Part shown: positions 26,486-34,550 of the stretch, one piece after another
Position numbering within the stretch: the first letter of the stretch is position 1
How the letters are laid out: every line of letters begins with the position of its first letter
Assembly (NCBI GenBank): GCA_004017275.1
Contig: SAKE01000002.1
Coordinates: forward strand, 189,411-253,410
DNA from: Mesorhizobium sp.
Lineage (GTDB): Bacteria > Pseudomonadota > Alphaproteobacteria > Rhizobiales > Rhizobiaceae
Length of the DNA: 64,000 nt
Direction of reading: 5' to 3'
Made by a program: the position numbers and the translations under genes
The notes under the pieces: model-generated
Told to the model about the DNA's origin: nothing
Seen by the model: only the letters and a program-made list of their open reading frames with translations
Database searches by the model: none

Positions 26486-27716
26486 CCGGTCCGCCCTGCG
26501 CAAAGCGATCTGGGCGCTCGGGCTGACGCAGATCATCGGCTACGGCACGCTCTACTACAGCTTCTCGATCCTGGCGCCGGCAATGGCCAGCGAGTTCGGC
26601 CTGACGGAAGGCTGGGTGTTCGGCGCCTTGTCGGCCTCGCTGTTTGCCGGCAGCCTGTTCGCGCCGACGGCCGGGCGGTGGGCCGACCGCTTCGGCGCCG
26701 GCCGCATCATGACCGTCGGCTCGGTCGCGGCAGCCGTGGCATTGGCACTGTGCGCCGTCGCGCCCGGCCGCGTGAGCTTCGTTCTGGCATTGTTGGCAAT
26801 GGAGCTGGCCTCGAGCTTCGTCCTCTACAGCGCCGCCTTCGTGGCGATCGTGCAGATAGGGGTCCCCCGGCCGCAACGTAGCATCACCCACCTGACGCTG
26901 ATCGCGGGCTTTGCCTCGACACTGTTCTGGCCGCTGACCTCGGTGCTGCACGCGCATCTGACATGGCGCGAGGTCTATCTCTTGTTTGCCGCCCTCAATC
27001 TCGGGCTCTGCCTGCCGATCCACGCCTGGCTGATGCGCCTGTCGCGCCGCCAGGCGACGGCCACGCAGCAAGGACCTGCCTCCGCCCATGAAGCAGGCGC
27101 GCCGCTCGATCCGAGGCGCAGCCGGGCAGCGTTCCTGCTCATGCTGGCGGGGTTCGCCACCGAGGGTTTCGTGCTGTCGGCGATCCTCATCCACATGGTG
27201 CCGCTGACCGCAGCCCTGGGGCTCGGCACCGCCGGCCTCTTCGTCTCGACCCTGTTCGGGCCGGCGCAGGTCGCCAGCCGGTTGATCAACATGCTGTTTG
27301 GCGGACGGCTTCAGCAAGCGCACCTTGCCGTCATCGCCGCGTCGCTGATCACAGCCGGACTGTGCGCGCTGCTTTTGACCACGCCATGGCTGCCCGGCGC
27401 TTTTCTGTTCGTGTTGCTGTTCGGCCTCGGCTCAGGCCTCACCAGCATCGTCGGCGGCACCTTGCCGCTCGAGCTCTTCGGCCGCGAGGGCTATGGCGCG
27501 CGGCTCGGATGGGCGAGCGCTGCCCGCCAGTTCACTTCGGCCTTCGCGCCGTTCGCGCTCGCCTTCATGATGGCGCGGACATCCGTCGCCAATTCCCTGT
27601 GGGTGCTGGCGGTGGTCGCCGCGAGTGGCGTGATTGCCTTCCTCGCCATCGCGCTACTCAGGCGGCGCGGCCGGGCAGCGTTCGCGATTGGCGGCAGACC
27701 GGAAGAGGCGACCTGA
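26478..27716 (+). CDS. MFS exporter of the ars cluster
   Basis: 412 residues, 12 predicted membrane spans. The start at 26478 overlaps the flavoprotein gene. The loop 2-3 motif is GRWADRFGAGRIM, and the central loop (RRQATATQQGP region) is cytosolic. Its position makes it a candidate arsenical exporter, perhaps like the ArsK-type MFS protein of Agrobacterium, but that equivalence rests on context. No ACR3 or ArsB exporter is visible in the window. Confidence 0.85.
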   Translation: MPDRSALRKAIWALGLTQIIGYGTLYYSFSILAPAMASEFGLTEGWVFGALSASLFAGSLFAPTAGRWADRFGAGRIMTVGSVAAAVALALCAVAPGRVSFVLALLAMELASSFVLYSAAFVAIVQIGVPRPQRSITHLTLIAGFASTLFWPLTSVLHAHLTWREVYLLFAALNLGLCLPIHAWLMRLSRRQATATQQGPASAHEAGAPLDPRRSRAAFLLMLAGFATEGFVLSAILIHMVPLTAALGLGTAGLFVSTLFGPAQVASRLINMLFGGRLQQAHLAVIAASLITAGLCALLLTTPWLPGAFLFVLLFGLGSGLTSIVGGTLPLELFGREGYGARLGWASAARQFTSAFAPFALAFMMARTSVANSLWVLAVVAASGVIAFLAIALLRRRGRAAFAIGGRPEEAT

Positions 27717-27725
27717 CTGCCCGGC

Positions 27726-27843
27726 TCAATGCCGCAGAATCTCGCTCAGAAAAGCGCGGCTACGGTCGGTCTTGGGGTGAGAGAAGAACTCGTCCGGCGT
27801 GCCGCTTTCGACGATGGCGCCGGCGTCCATGAACGCGCCGCCG
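27726..27843 (-). pseudogene. C-terminal fragment of an amino-acid ABC transporter ATPase
   Basis: Leftward translation gives IVESGTPDEFFSHPKTDRS then RAFLSEILRH and a stop at 27726-27728, the typical end of GlnQ/HisP-type ATPases (G-x-I-x-E-x-G-x-P-x-x-x-F). Nothing upstream encodes the Walker motifs; the fragment abuts the LysR gene end at 27880. It marks a deletion or replacement boundary between the ars cluster and the LysR-TauE pair. Confidence 0.8.
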
Positions 27844-27879
27844 TGGCGTTGGCGGCGGCCTGCTGTTCGGCCGCGGAAT

Positions 27880-28746
27880 TCACACCAACGCGGCCGCCAG
27901 CAGCTTTGCCTGCGGCGTCAGCTCATCGAAGCGGCGGGCGCAGAGGTTGAGCTGGCGCGTCGCCCAGTCGTCGGTCAGCCGTAGTGAACGCACCGTGCGG
28001 CGCGCCGCGCTTGCCGGCACGATGGCGATGCCGGCACCTTGGGCGACCAGGCGGCAGACATTGTCGAGACCAGGCACGCGGATGCGAACATGCAGATGGC
28101 CGCCAAGGCGGGCCGCCTGGCGCGTGATGTGCTCCTGCAGCGCATGGCCGGTGCTGAGGCCAACGAAGGACTCGCCGAGAATGTCGGTGAGGCTGATTCT
28201 GCGCAGGCCTTCGAGGCCGGGCCGATTCCGCGCGGCGATCACCACCAGCCGGTCGATGAAGAACGGTTTCTGCTCGAGATGCGACAAGCCGGCCCAGGTT
28301 GCGGCGATGCCGAGATCGGCCGCACCGCTGGCCACGGCTTCCGCGATCTCATGGCTGGGCCGTTCATCGAGATCCACGTCGATCCGGGGATTGGCGACGA
28401 GGAACGCCGGCAGGATGCCGCGCAGCAGTTCGTTGGTGGCGGCGGTGTTGGCCATCAGCCGCACACGGGCGCGCAGGCCGGTGGCATAAGCGGCGAGGTC
28501 GCCGGCCATCGCCTCGATCTGATTCTGCACCGCACGCGCATGATGCACCAGCGCCTGTCCGGCCGCCGTCGGCACCACGCCGCGCCGGCGGCGCTCCAGC
28601 AGCGGCGCGCCTAGGCGCTCCTCCATGCCCTTGATGCGGGCGCTGGCCGAAGCCAGGGCCAGCCCGGCAAGTTCGGCGCCATGGGTGATGCTGCCGCGCT
28701 CGGCCACCAGTAGGAACAGCCTGAGATCGATCAGATCGAAGCGCAT
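27880..28746 (-). CDS. LysR-family transcriptional regulator
   Basis: 288 residues. The N-terminal helix-turn-helix reads DLIDLRLFLLVAERGSITHGAE with the following ASASARIKGMEERLG; the effector domain is of the periplasmic-binding type (ELLRGILPAFLVANPRIDVDL). It is divergent from the small membrane gene and TauE gene, so it probably controls the exporter. The ligand is unknown, perhaps a sulfur compound given TauE. Confidence 0.9.
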   Translation of the reverse strand: MRFDLIDLRLFLLVAERGSITHGAELAGLALASASARIKGMEERLGAPLLERRRRGVVPTAAGQALVHHARAVQNQIEAMAGDLAAYATGLRARVRLMANTAATNELLRGILPAFLVANPRIDVDLDERPSHEIAEAVASGAADLGIAATWAGLSHLEQKPFFIDRLVVIAARNRPGLEGLRRISLTDILGESFVGLSTGHALQEHITRQAARLGGHLHVRIRVPGLDNVCRLVAQGAGIAIVPASAARRTVRSLRLTDDWATRQLNLCARRFDELTPQAKLLAAALV

Positions 28747-28873
28747 TGTTTTGCTCCCTGCAAACGGTTGCGGCTCGCGCTTTCAGCCTTCGCCTTAGCC
28801 GAAGGCTGACAGCGCAATTTCCACATTGTGATCGGGCGAGATATTCGTCAAACAGTTTGCGGGGAGATCTGTG

Positions 28874-29074
28874 ATGAGCGAACGAACATCGGTCCGGCTT
28901 GGCCTCTTGGAAAGCACAGCGATCGTGCTGGCCGTCGCCGTGGCATGCATGGTCATGGCGCGGGCGGAGCCCGTGCGGAGATGCGCGGCGACCATCGCTC
29001 CCATCAGCCGCGATGTTGCGCCGCAGAAATCCGCGCCAGAGGCCGACGCAACCGACATGCTGCTGCATGACTGA
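28874..29074 (+). CDS. Small membrane protein ahead of TauE, unknown
   Basis: 66 residues with one hydrophobic helix (about residues 11-29, LLESTAIVLAVAVACMVMA) and a polar tail. A GGGGAG ribosome binding site lies eight bases before the ATG. It is 21 bases before the TauE gene and in the same direction, so it may be its partner or leader peptide. No family recognised. Confidence 0.45.
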   Translation: MSERTSVRLGLLESTAIVLAVAVACMVMARAEPVRRCAATIAPISRDVAPQKSAPEADATDMLLHD

Positions 29075-29095
29075 TCGCGCACTGAGAATGCGAGC

Positions 29096-29845
29096 ATGCT
29101 GAGCGCCGGAATCCTCGCCTGGATCGGTGCCGTGTTCCTCGCCGCCGGTTTCGTCAAGGGCGTCGTCGGAATGGGTCTGCCGACCGTGGCGATGGGCCTG
29201 CTGGCGGTGACGATGGCGCCGGCCCAGGCTGCCGCGCTGCTGCTGATCCCGTCGCTGGTCACCAATCTCTGGCAATTGCTGACCGGCCCGTCCTTCGGCG
29301 GCCTCTGCAAGCGGCTGTGGACGATGATGGCCGGGGTGGTGCTCGGCACCGTGGCTGGTGCCGGCCTGCTGACCGGCGCGCATACGGGCGTGGCCTCCGT
29401 GGGGCTGGGCGTGGCGCTGGTGCTTTATGCCATCCTCGGTCTCGCCAAGGCCGGCTTCACCACGCCGGCGCGCCACGAAGCCTTGATGTCACCGCTGATC
29501 GGCGTGGCGACCGGGCTGGTCACCGGCGCCACCGGCGTCTTCGTCATTCCGGCGGTGCCTTATCTGCAATCGCTGCGGCTGGGGAAAGAAAACCTGATCC
29601 AGGCGCTCGGCCTGTCCTTCACTGTCTCGACGGCAGCACTTGCCATCGGGCTGTTCAGGACCGGTGCTCTGGCGTCGCCGGCGGCGCAACTGGCGGGATC
29701 GTTCGCAGCCCTTGCGCCGGCGCTGGCCGGCATGTTCGCCGGCCAGGCGCTACGCCAGAAGATGAGCGTCGAGACCTTCCGCACGGTATTCTTCGTAGGG
29801 TTGCTGGCGCTGGGGGTCTATCTCGCGGGAGACGGTATTCTGTAG
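29096..29845 (+). CDS. TauE/SafE-family exporter
   Basis: 249 residues with eight predicted membrane spans. Two repeat halves carry the family signatures FVKGVVGMGLPTVAMGLL (near residue 20) and GVATGLVTGATGVFVIPAVPYLQ (near 140). Members move sulfite or organosulfur anions across the inner membrane; substrate here unknown. Probably regulated by the divergent LysR protein. Confidence 0.9.
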   Translation: MLSAGILAWIGAVFLAAGFVKGVVGMGLPTVAMGLLAVTMAPAQAAALLLIPSLVTNLWQLLTGPSFGGLCKRLWTMMAGVVLGTVAGAGLLTGAHTGVASVGLGVALVLYAILGLAKAGFTTPARHEALMSPLIGVATGLVTGATGVFVIPAVPYLQSLRLGKENLIQALGLSFTVSTAALAIGLFRTGALASPAAQLAGSFAALAPALAGMFAGQALRQKMSVETFRTVFFVGLLALGVYLAGDGIL

Positions 29846-29859
29846 CTTGCGGCGAGCGT

Positions 29860-30378
29860 TCAGGACGCAGCCATCGCCTTGGCGATCGCGGCGAAAGGCA
29901 GGACCAGGGACAATGGCGCGTCATCGAGACGGACCGCACCGTAACCCTCATACCACTGTGCAGCCTGGTCAGCTTTGGCATCGATAAGCAAGGCAACGCC
30001 GCCGACCTCCTCTGCGACTGCCATGCAGCGCTTCCCGGCGGCGAGCAGCAAACCGCCGCCGAGGCCGCGGCCTTGTATCGTACGGTCTACGGCAAGCCGA
30101 CCTAGACGGTAGACCGGCACGTCATAGCGACCAAGGCCGCGTCTGGCGATTGCAGGGGTCCTGGCAAAGTCGATCGAAGCCGGGCTGAGAGAATAGAACC
30201 CGAGGATGCGCAAAGGATCTTGCGCCGTTACGGCGAGGAAAGTTTTCGCTCCACCGCTTTCATGACTTTGACGCGCAAAGCGTTGCAAATAGATGTTGAG
30301 GTCCGCGTCGCCACAGTCGAAGGCGGCACGGTTATGTTGTCTGCCGATCGGCACTTCCTGCCATGTGATGGAGTTCAC
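29860..30378 (-). CDS. GNAT-type toxin (TacT-like)
   Basis: 172-residue GNAT protein. The acetyl-CoA motif is RLAVDRTIQGRGLGGGLLLAA; N-terminal DCGDADLNIYLQRFARQ and C-terminal YEGYGAV are typical of TacT/AtaT-type toxins that acetylate charged tRNA and stop translation. The ATG overlaps the stop of the DUF1778 antitoxin gene by four bases, the usual arrangement. Confidence 0.9.
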   Translation of the reverse strand: MNSITWQEVPIGRQHNRAAFDCGDADLNIYLQRFARQSHESGGAKTFLAVTAQDPLRILGFYSLSPASIDFARTPAIARRGLGRYDVPVYRLGRLAVDRTIQGRGLGGGLLLAAGKRCMAVAEEVGGVALLIDAKADQAAQWYEGYGAVRLDDAPLSLVLPFAAIAKAMAAS

Positions 30379-30650
30379 GCGAGAGTCTGGCCGGCTTTGG
30401 CGGCGCGGATAAGGCGGTTGGTCGGGGAGGGCGGGTTTTCAAGTAGGTCGAGGACGCGCAGACTATCCCGTTCCGACAGCGCAAGATGTTCGGCGCGTTC
30501 GATCGCAGCCTGGGCGTCGCGCAGTGCGGAGCGCGTAACGAACTCGGTCAGGCCGACATTCGACAAGGCCGCCGCACGTGCAATCACGGCTTTCGCTTCG
30601 GGCGGAATCCGGAGATCGATTCGACCGTTGTCACTGACGTTGCGGGGCAT
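30375..30650 (-). CDS. DUF1778 antitoxin (TacA-like, ribbon-helix-helix)
   Basis: 91 residues. The N-terminal ribbon-helix-helix (GRIDLRIPPEAKAVIARAAALSNVGLTEFV) binds DNA; the C-terminal half wraps the GNAT toxin. It is first in the operon, so antitoxin is made before toxin. The perfect palindrome 29 bases upstream is its likely operator. Confidence 0.9.
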   Translation of the reverse strand: MPRNVSDNGRIDLRIPPEAKAVIARAAALSNVGLTEFVTRSALRDAQAAIERAEHLALSERDSLRVLDLLENPPSPTNRLIRAAKAGQTLA

Positions 30651-30678
30651 GGCTATCTCCTTTGCTCTCCATCATACA

Positions 30679-30697
30679 GTACGGATTGAATCCGTAC
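30679..30697 (-). promoter_or_regulatory. Perfect palindrome, TacA-type operator
   Basis: GTACGGATT-G-AATCCGTAC, a 9-bp perfect inverted repeat around a single base. It is located where the antitoxin promoter should be, fitting a ribbon-helix-helix dimer site. Confidence 0.75.
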
Positions 30698-30756
30698 AAT
30701 ATTAACCCTGTCGCGTTAGCCTCTCGGGCATGTGAGGCGCGCGCTGGGCCAATCTA

Positions 30757-31206
30757 TTACCGCACCACCAGAACCGGGATCTTTGTGTAGGACAGCACCT
30801 CCGCCGTCTGGCTGCCGAGAAGCAACTTGCCCAATCCGCGGCGGCCGTGCGAGGCCATGACGATCAGGTCGCAGCCTCGAGCTTGCGACTGCTCCAGGAT
30901 GGCTTCGGCGGGCCGCTTGTCCTCAACATGGATGATTTCGGCGGCGACGCCGGCCGCGTCCGCCGACGCCTTGCACTTGTCGAGCACTTCCTTGGCATAT
31001 TTGCCGGCCTCTTCCTTGTAGGTGACCAGTTCGTCGCCGGAGGCATAGCCGGCCATGGCGCCGCCCCAGGCGAAGATCGGGAATGGTTCAGAGACGGTGA
31101 CGAAGGTGACGGTGGCGCCGATGCCGCTGGCCAATGTCAGGCCCTGGACAACGCCCTTGCCGGCCAGTTCCGATCCGTCGGTGGCGATGAGCAAATGTTT
31201 GTACAT
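30757..31206 (-). CDS. Universal stress protein UspA family
   Basis: 149 residues, single Usp domain. Opens with YKHLLIATDGSELAGKGV and carries the ATP-binding loop G-x2-G-x9-G-[ST] in ASHGRRGLGKLLLGSQ. Expected to bind ATP and accumulate under growth arrest. A single gene; no visible partner. Confidence 0.93.
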   Translation of the reverse strand: MYKHLLIATDGSELAGKGVVQGLTLASGIGATVTFVTVSEPFPIFAWGGAMAGYASGDELVTYKEEAGKYAKEVLDKCKASADAAGVAAEIIHVEDKRPAEAILEQSQARGCDLIVMASHGRRGLGKLLLGSQTAEVLSYTKIPVLVVR

Positions 31207-31413
31207 GACGATCCTGACCTGTTGTGCAAGGGCCGATGCCCTTGTGGTGGCGGGAGCCCTGGTGAGGCTGACCTTGATATAGTTGCGGCGTAGGGCTGAT
31301 CACAGGGCTGGCTCGATGCGGATCAAGGCCAGGCGACCACGCAGTTTTGTACCAACCGGATTCCCCTTTGCGGGATCGTCCCCTAAGGTGTGGGCGACAC
31401 CGAAAGGCATCTC

Positions 31414-31995
31414 ATGAGCAGCACGTATCCCCAAATTCATCTGGTTCGGCATGGCGAGACGGCGTGGAGCCTTTCGGGGCAGCACACCGGCCGCACCGAC
31501 ATGCCGTTGACGCCGGTTGGCGAGACCGCCGCGCGGGGTGTTGCCGAGCGGCTCAAAGGCCTGTCGTTTTCGGCCGTATGGTCGAGCCCGGCGCAGCGCG
31601 CCTACAACACCAGCGTGCTCGCTGGCTTCGGTGCGCAAAGTGTGAAGAAAGACGATCTACAGGAATGGGACTACGGCGCCTATGAGGGGCTGACGACCAA
31701 GCAGATCCTGGCCGAGCGCCCCGGCTGGAGTGTGTTTCGCGATGGTTGCCCGAAAGGCGAAATGGCAGCCGATGTCGGCGCGCGCGCCGACAGGATCATC
31801 GCTGGGCTGCGGGAGGCTGATGCCGACATATTGCTGTTTTCCAGCGCGCACTTCTTGCGCGTGCTGGCGGCGCGCTGGCTCGGACTGCCGCCCGAAGGCG
31901 GCGCGCTGTTGGTGCTCGATACGGCCAGCATCAGCGTGCTCGGCTACGAGCATGATTTGAGCGAGCCGGTCATTCGGAAATGGAACCAGAAGTAG
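31414..31995 (+). CDS. Histidine phosphatase (phosphoglycerate mutase-like)
   Basis: 193 residues of the broad PGM/acid phosphatase superfamily. The catalytic RHGE motif is at residues 12-15 (His13); other pieces are SSPAQRAYNTS, the second catalytic-type block SSAHFLRVLAARWLG and QEWDYGAYEG. A SixA/CobC/GpmB-like role cannot be told apart. The start at 31414 is chosen as the Met ten residues before the motif; it is convergent with the VOC gene. Confidence 0.9.
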   Translation: MSSTYPQIHLVRHGETAWSLSGQHTGRTDMPLTPVGETAARGVAERLKGLSFSAVWSSPAQRAYNTSVLAGFGAQSVKKDDLQEWDYGAYEGLTTKQILAERPGWSVFRDGCPKGEMAADVGARADRIIAGLREADADILLFSSAHFLRVLAARWLGLPPEGGALLVLDTASISVLGYEHDLSEPVIRKWNQK

Positions 31996-32001
31996 GGCGG
32001 C

Positions 32002-32424
32002 TTAGGTTAGCCGCGCCGCTTCCACACTGTCGAACTTCCTGATCGCCCCGGCGGTCACCGGCGTGAAGAAATTCAACAGATTGCCGTCCGGGTCGCGGAA
32101 CAGCAACGAGCGATTGCCCCAGGGCATGGTGGTCGGCTTCTGCACCGTTACCCCGTTGAGGGTGTCCGACAGTCTCTCGAATTCTGCATCGACGTCGCTG
32201 ACGCGAAATTCGATGATCGCCGTGTGGTTGTCGGCGGGGCGGGCGATGTCGCCGCCGAACAGCATCAAGGTGCGCGTGCTGCCGATCGCCAGCGTGCAGG
32301 CCGATGTCGCGAGTTCGGCGAAGTCTTCCGTGTACATCGTCACGGGCATGCCAGTGATCTCACCGTAGAAGCGCACGAGGCGCTGAACGTCTGACGTGAT
32401 GATGCGGACGGAGACGAAATTCAT
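32002..32424 (-). CDS. VOC (glyoxalase/bleomycin resistance) family protein
   Basis: 140 residues, one vicinal-oxygen-chelate domain: VRIITSDVQRLVRFYGEITG at the start, AIIEFRVSDVDAEFERL in the middle and the C-terminal FRDPDGNLLNFF with its metal-type position. Cytosolic; reaction unknown. It lies downstream of the ECF sigma factor gene with a 98-base gap, same direction, and could be a target or a neighbour. Confidence 0.87.
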   Translation of the reverse strand: MNFVSVRIITSDVQRLVRFYGEITGMPVTMYTEDFAELATSACTLAIGSTRTLMLFGGDIARPADNHTAIIEFRVSDVDAEFERLSDTLNGVTVQKPTTMPWGNRSLLFRDPDGNLLNFFTPVTAGAIRKFDSVEAARLT

Positions 32425-32522
32425 CGCACTGTTCCTTGATTGCCGGAGCCGTTGCCGGGCTCCATGAGCGCCTTATAGGCCAGGCCTGCTGACAGCTTTC
32501 CGTCAGGAGATGGATGCGACGG

Positions 32523-33566
32523 TCATTTGTTCGGTTCGGGCCAGACGGCCGGCAGGCCGAAGGCAGCGAACAGGTCGGGACCGAGCGGCGCGACATAGAC
32601 CGTCAGTGAGGCGATCCCGCCATCGGCCGGTTCGATGACATGCAGAGACTGCGCGCGCCATTCGGATTCCTGATGGCGCCGCGCATAGATCGCAAAGGCG
32701 GGCTGACCGTTGGCCCTTATTGTCACGGCGCGATAGCCGGCGAAATTGTCCCAGACGGTTTTGAAGAAACCGTGGATCGCCTGGCGCCCGTGATACCAGT
32801 CGCGCCATGGCGGCATGTGGTAGGTCGCGTCCTCGCGCAGCAGTTCGACGAAGCTGTCGAGATTGGCGGCCTGCCACGCCTGCATGTAGCGTTCGAGCAG
32901 AAGGCTCTCTTCGCGGTTGGGCCGCTCGCGCTGCAGGGGACGACCATGCGGATAGCGCTCGCCTAGCGTTGCACGCGCCCGCTGCAGGGCGCTGTTGATC
33001 GAAGCGGTCGTGCCGCCCAGCAAGTGCGTAGTCTCCAGCGCCGACCAGCCCAGCACGTCGCACAGAAGCAGCGCGGCGCGCTGCCTTGGCGGCAGAAGCT
33101 GGATGGCGGCGACGAAGGCAAGCTGCACGGCTTCGCGGGTCTCGTAGCGTGCGTCCGGACCGGGTGAGCCGTCGACCAGATCCGGCAGCTCGGCGTCCGG
33201 ATAGGGCTCCAGCCAGGCAAGTTCGGCGGCCGGCCCGGCAGCGGCGCGCGCCTCGGTCGGCGGCCGTCCTGGCTGCTCGATGACCCGATGCGCTGACGAC
33301 CTCGCCTTGATGGCGTTGAGGCAACTGTTGGTGGCGATCGTGTAGAGCCAGCCACGCGGCGAGCCGCGTCCGTCGAATTGCGAGCGGCCGCGCCAGGCTT
33401 TCAGGAACGTCTCCTGGACAAGGTCGTCGGCCTCGTGCAGCGAGCCCATCATCCGGTAGCAGTGCAGCTTGAGTTCGCGGCGGTGGGCCGTTGTCAGGCG
33501 CTCGAAGGCCAGCCGATCGAGGATCGGCTGGCCCAGCGGTTCAAGCGGGCCGGGAGCATCTGTCAT
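32523..33566 (-). CDS. ECF sigma factor with SnoaL-like C-terminal domain
   Basis: 347 residues, about twice the minimal ECF length. Region 2 (FERLTTAHRRELKLHCYRMMGSLHEADDLVQETFLKAWR) and region 4 (AIQLLPPRQRAALLLCDVLGWSALETTHLLGGTTASINSALQRAR) are followed by an NTF2/SnoaL domain (YMQAWQAANLDSFVELLREDATYHMPPW). This is the TIGR02960/SigX5-type group, in which the C-terminal domain replaces an anti-sigma factor and is thought to sense a ligand. It is directly downstream of an SDR gene. Confidence 0.92.
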   Translation of the reverse strand: MTDAPGPLEPLGQPILDRLAFERLTTAHRRELKLHCYRMMGSLHEADDLVQETFLKAWRGRSQFDGRGSPRGWLYTIATNSCLNAIKARSSAHRVIEQPGRPPTEARAAAGPAAELAWLEPYPDAELPDLVDGSPGPDARYETREAVQLAFVAAIQLLPPRQRAALLLCDVLGWSALETTHLLGGTTASINSALQRARATLGERYPHGRPLQRERPNREESLLLERYMQAWQAANLDSFVELLREDATYHMPPWRDWYHGRQAIHGFFKTVWDNFAGYRAVTIRANGQPAFAIYARRHQESEWRAQSLHVIEPADGGIASLTVYVAPLGPDLFAAFGLPAVWPEPNK

Positions 33567-33608
33567 AGCGAGCCTGCGGTGCTGATTTCGGCCGGCATCC
33601 TGCGCGCC

Positions 33609-34355
33609 TCATGCCGCCGCCGCAAGGCCGCTGCCGCTGACCGTGAAGGAGACGCCCTGCAGCCTGTCGCCGGCGAGCGTGACCACGGCGCGCCCGACAT
33701 CGGCCGGCGTCTGCACATCGGTCATGCTGGCGAGGAAATCCGCCGGGCTGATGCCGAGATAGGCCGAAACGCCTGAAATGCCGGCCTGACCGACACCGGT
33801 GTCCGCCATGATGCGCATCGGCACCAGTGCCATGAAGCGCAGGCCGAGGCCAAGCCGGTCGGCCTCCTTCTGGCAGTGGGCGGCGAGGAACATCTGCATG
33901 CGCTTGGCGCCGGAATAACCGCCGGAGTTCGGCGGCCCGCCGCTGAGCGCCGCGCCACTGGAGATCAGCAGCACGCGGCTGCCCGGCTTCAGCTGGCCCT
34001 GGAGGGCTGCCTTGCAGAACAGAAACGACGCCTTGACGTCCATGTCCCAGTTCGCGGAGAAATCCTCCCAGCTCTGGTCCTGAACGGGCGCTGAAGGGGC
34101 CAGCGCGCCGGCACAGATCACCAGCACGTCAGGCTGCAGGGCGGCGAAAACCATATCGGGCGCCGTGTCCTGCGTGGCGTCGGCGGCAAGTATCTTCACC
34201 CTGGGGTGCTCCCAGGACAGTTCCTGAAGGGGTTGCGTGCCGCGGGCGACGGCGAGCACCGTCGCGCCCTCGCTCAGCACGGTTTCGACGATGGCGCGAC
34301 CGACACCCCGGCTGCCTCCGACCACAACGACATTTTGACCTTGCAACGATCCCAT
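33609..34355 (-). CDS. SDR-family oxidoreductase
   Basis: 248 residues, Rossmann fold. The cofactor loop GGSRGVG is at residues 13-19, the catalytic Tyr147-x3-Lys151 is in GGYSGAKRM, and Ser132/Ser133 lies upstream. Probably a cytosolic NAD(P)-dependent dehydrogenase of unknown substrate. It is 42 bases upstream of the ECF sigma gene on the same strand, so they are probably co-transcribed. A large palindrome precedes its promoter region. Confidence 0.9.
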   Translation of the reverse strand: MGSLQGQNVVVVGGSRGVGRAIVETVLSEGATVLAVARGTQPLQELSWEHPRVKILAADATQDTAPDMVFAALQPDVLVICAGALAPSAPVQDQSWEDFSANWDMDVKASFLFCKAALQGQLKPGSRVLLISSGAALSGGPPNSGGYSGAKRMQMFLAAHCQKEADRLGLGLRFMALVPMRIMADTGVGQAGISGVSAYLGISPADFLASMTDVQTPADVGRAVVTLAGDRLQGVSFTVSGSGLAAAA

Positions 34356-34484
34356 GGATCACCTCGCTTTTCCGGCCCGGAAGATTCCAGCGCCTGTAGG
34401 TGAGGACAGTGGGGATGGGCAGAAATCATCGGTGGGGGCGAAAGTTTTTTCTGCGGCGCTCTCAAGAACCCACCGCCGAGTTCT

Positions 34485-34525
34485 GTGGCGCCCCCCTCTG
34501 TCCTGCCGGACAGAGGGGGCGCCAC
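34485..34525. repeat. Long perfect-stem hairpin element
   Basis: Left arm GTGGCGCCCCCCTCTGTCC, loop TGCC, right arm GGACAGAGGGGGCGCCAC; 18 bp paired with one bulge. It is the compact form of the CTGTCCTGCCGGACA element found at 40 and 43 kb. It lies between the SDR promoter and the end of the pseudouridine synthase gene. Confidence 0.85.
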
Positions 34526-34550
34526 AAAGCGCTACCTCCAGGCTGTCCAT

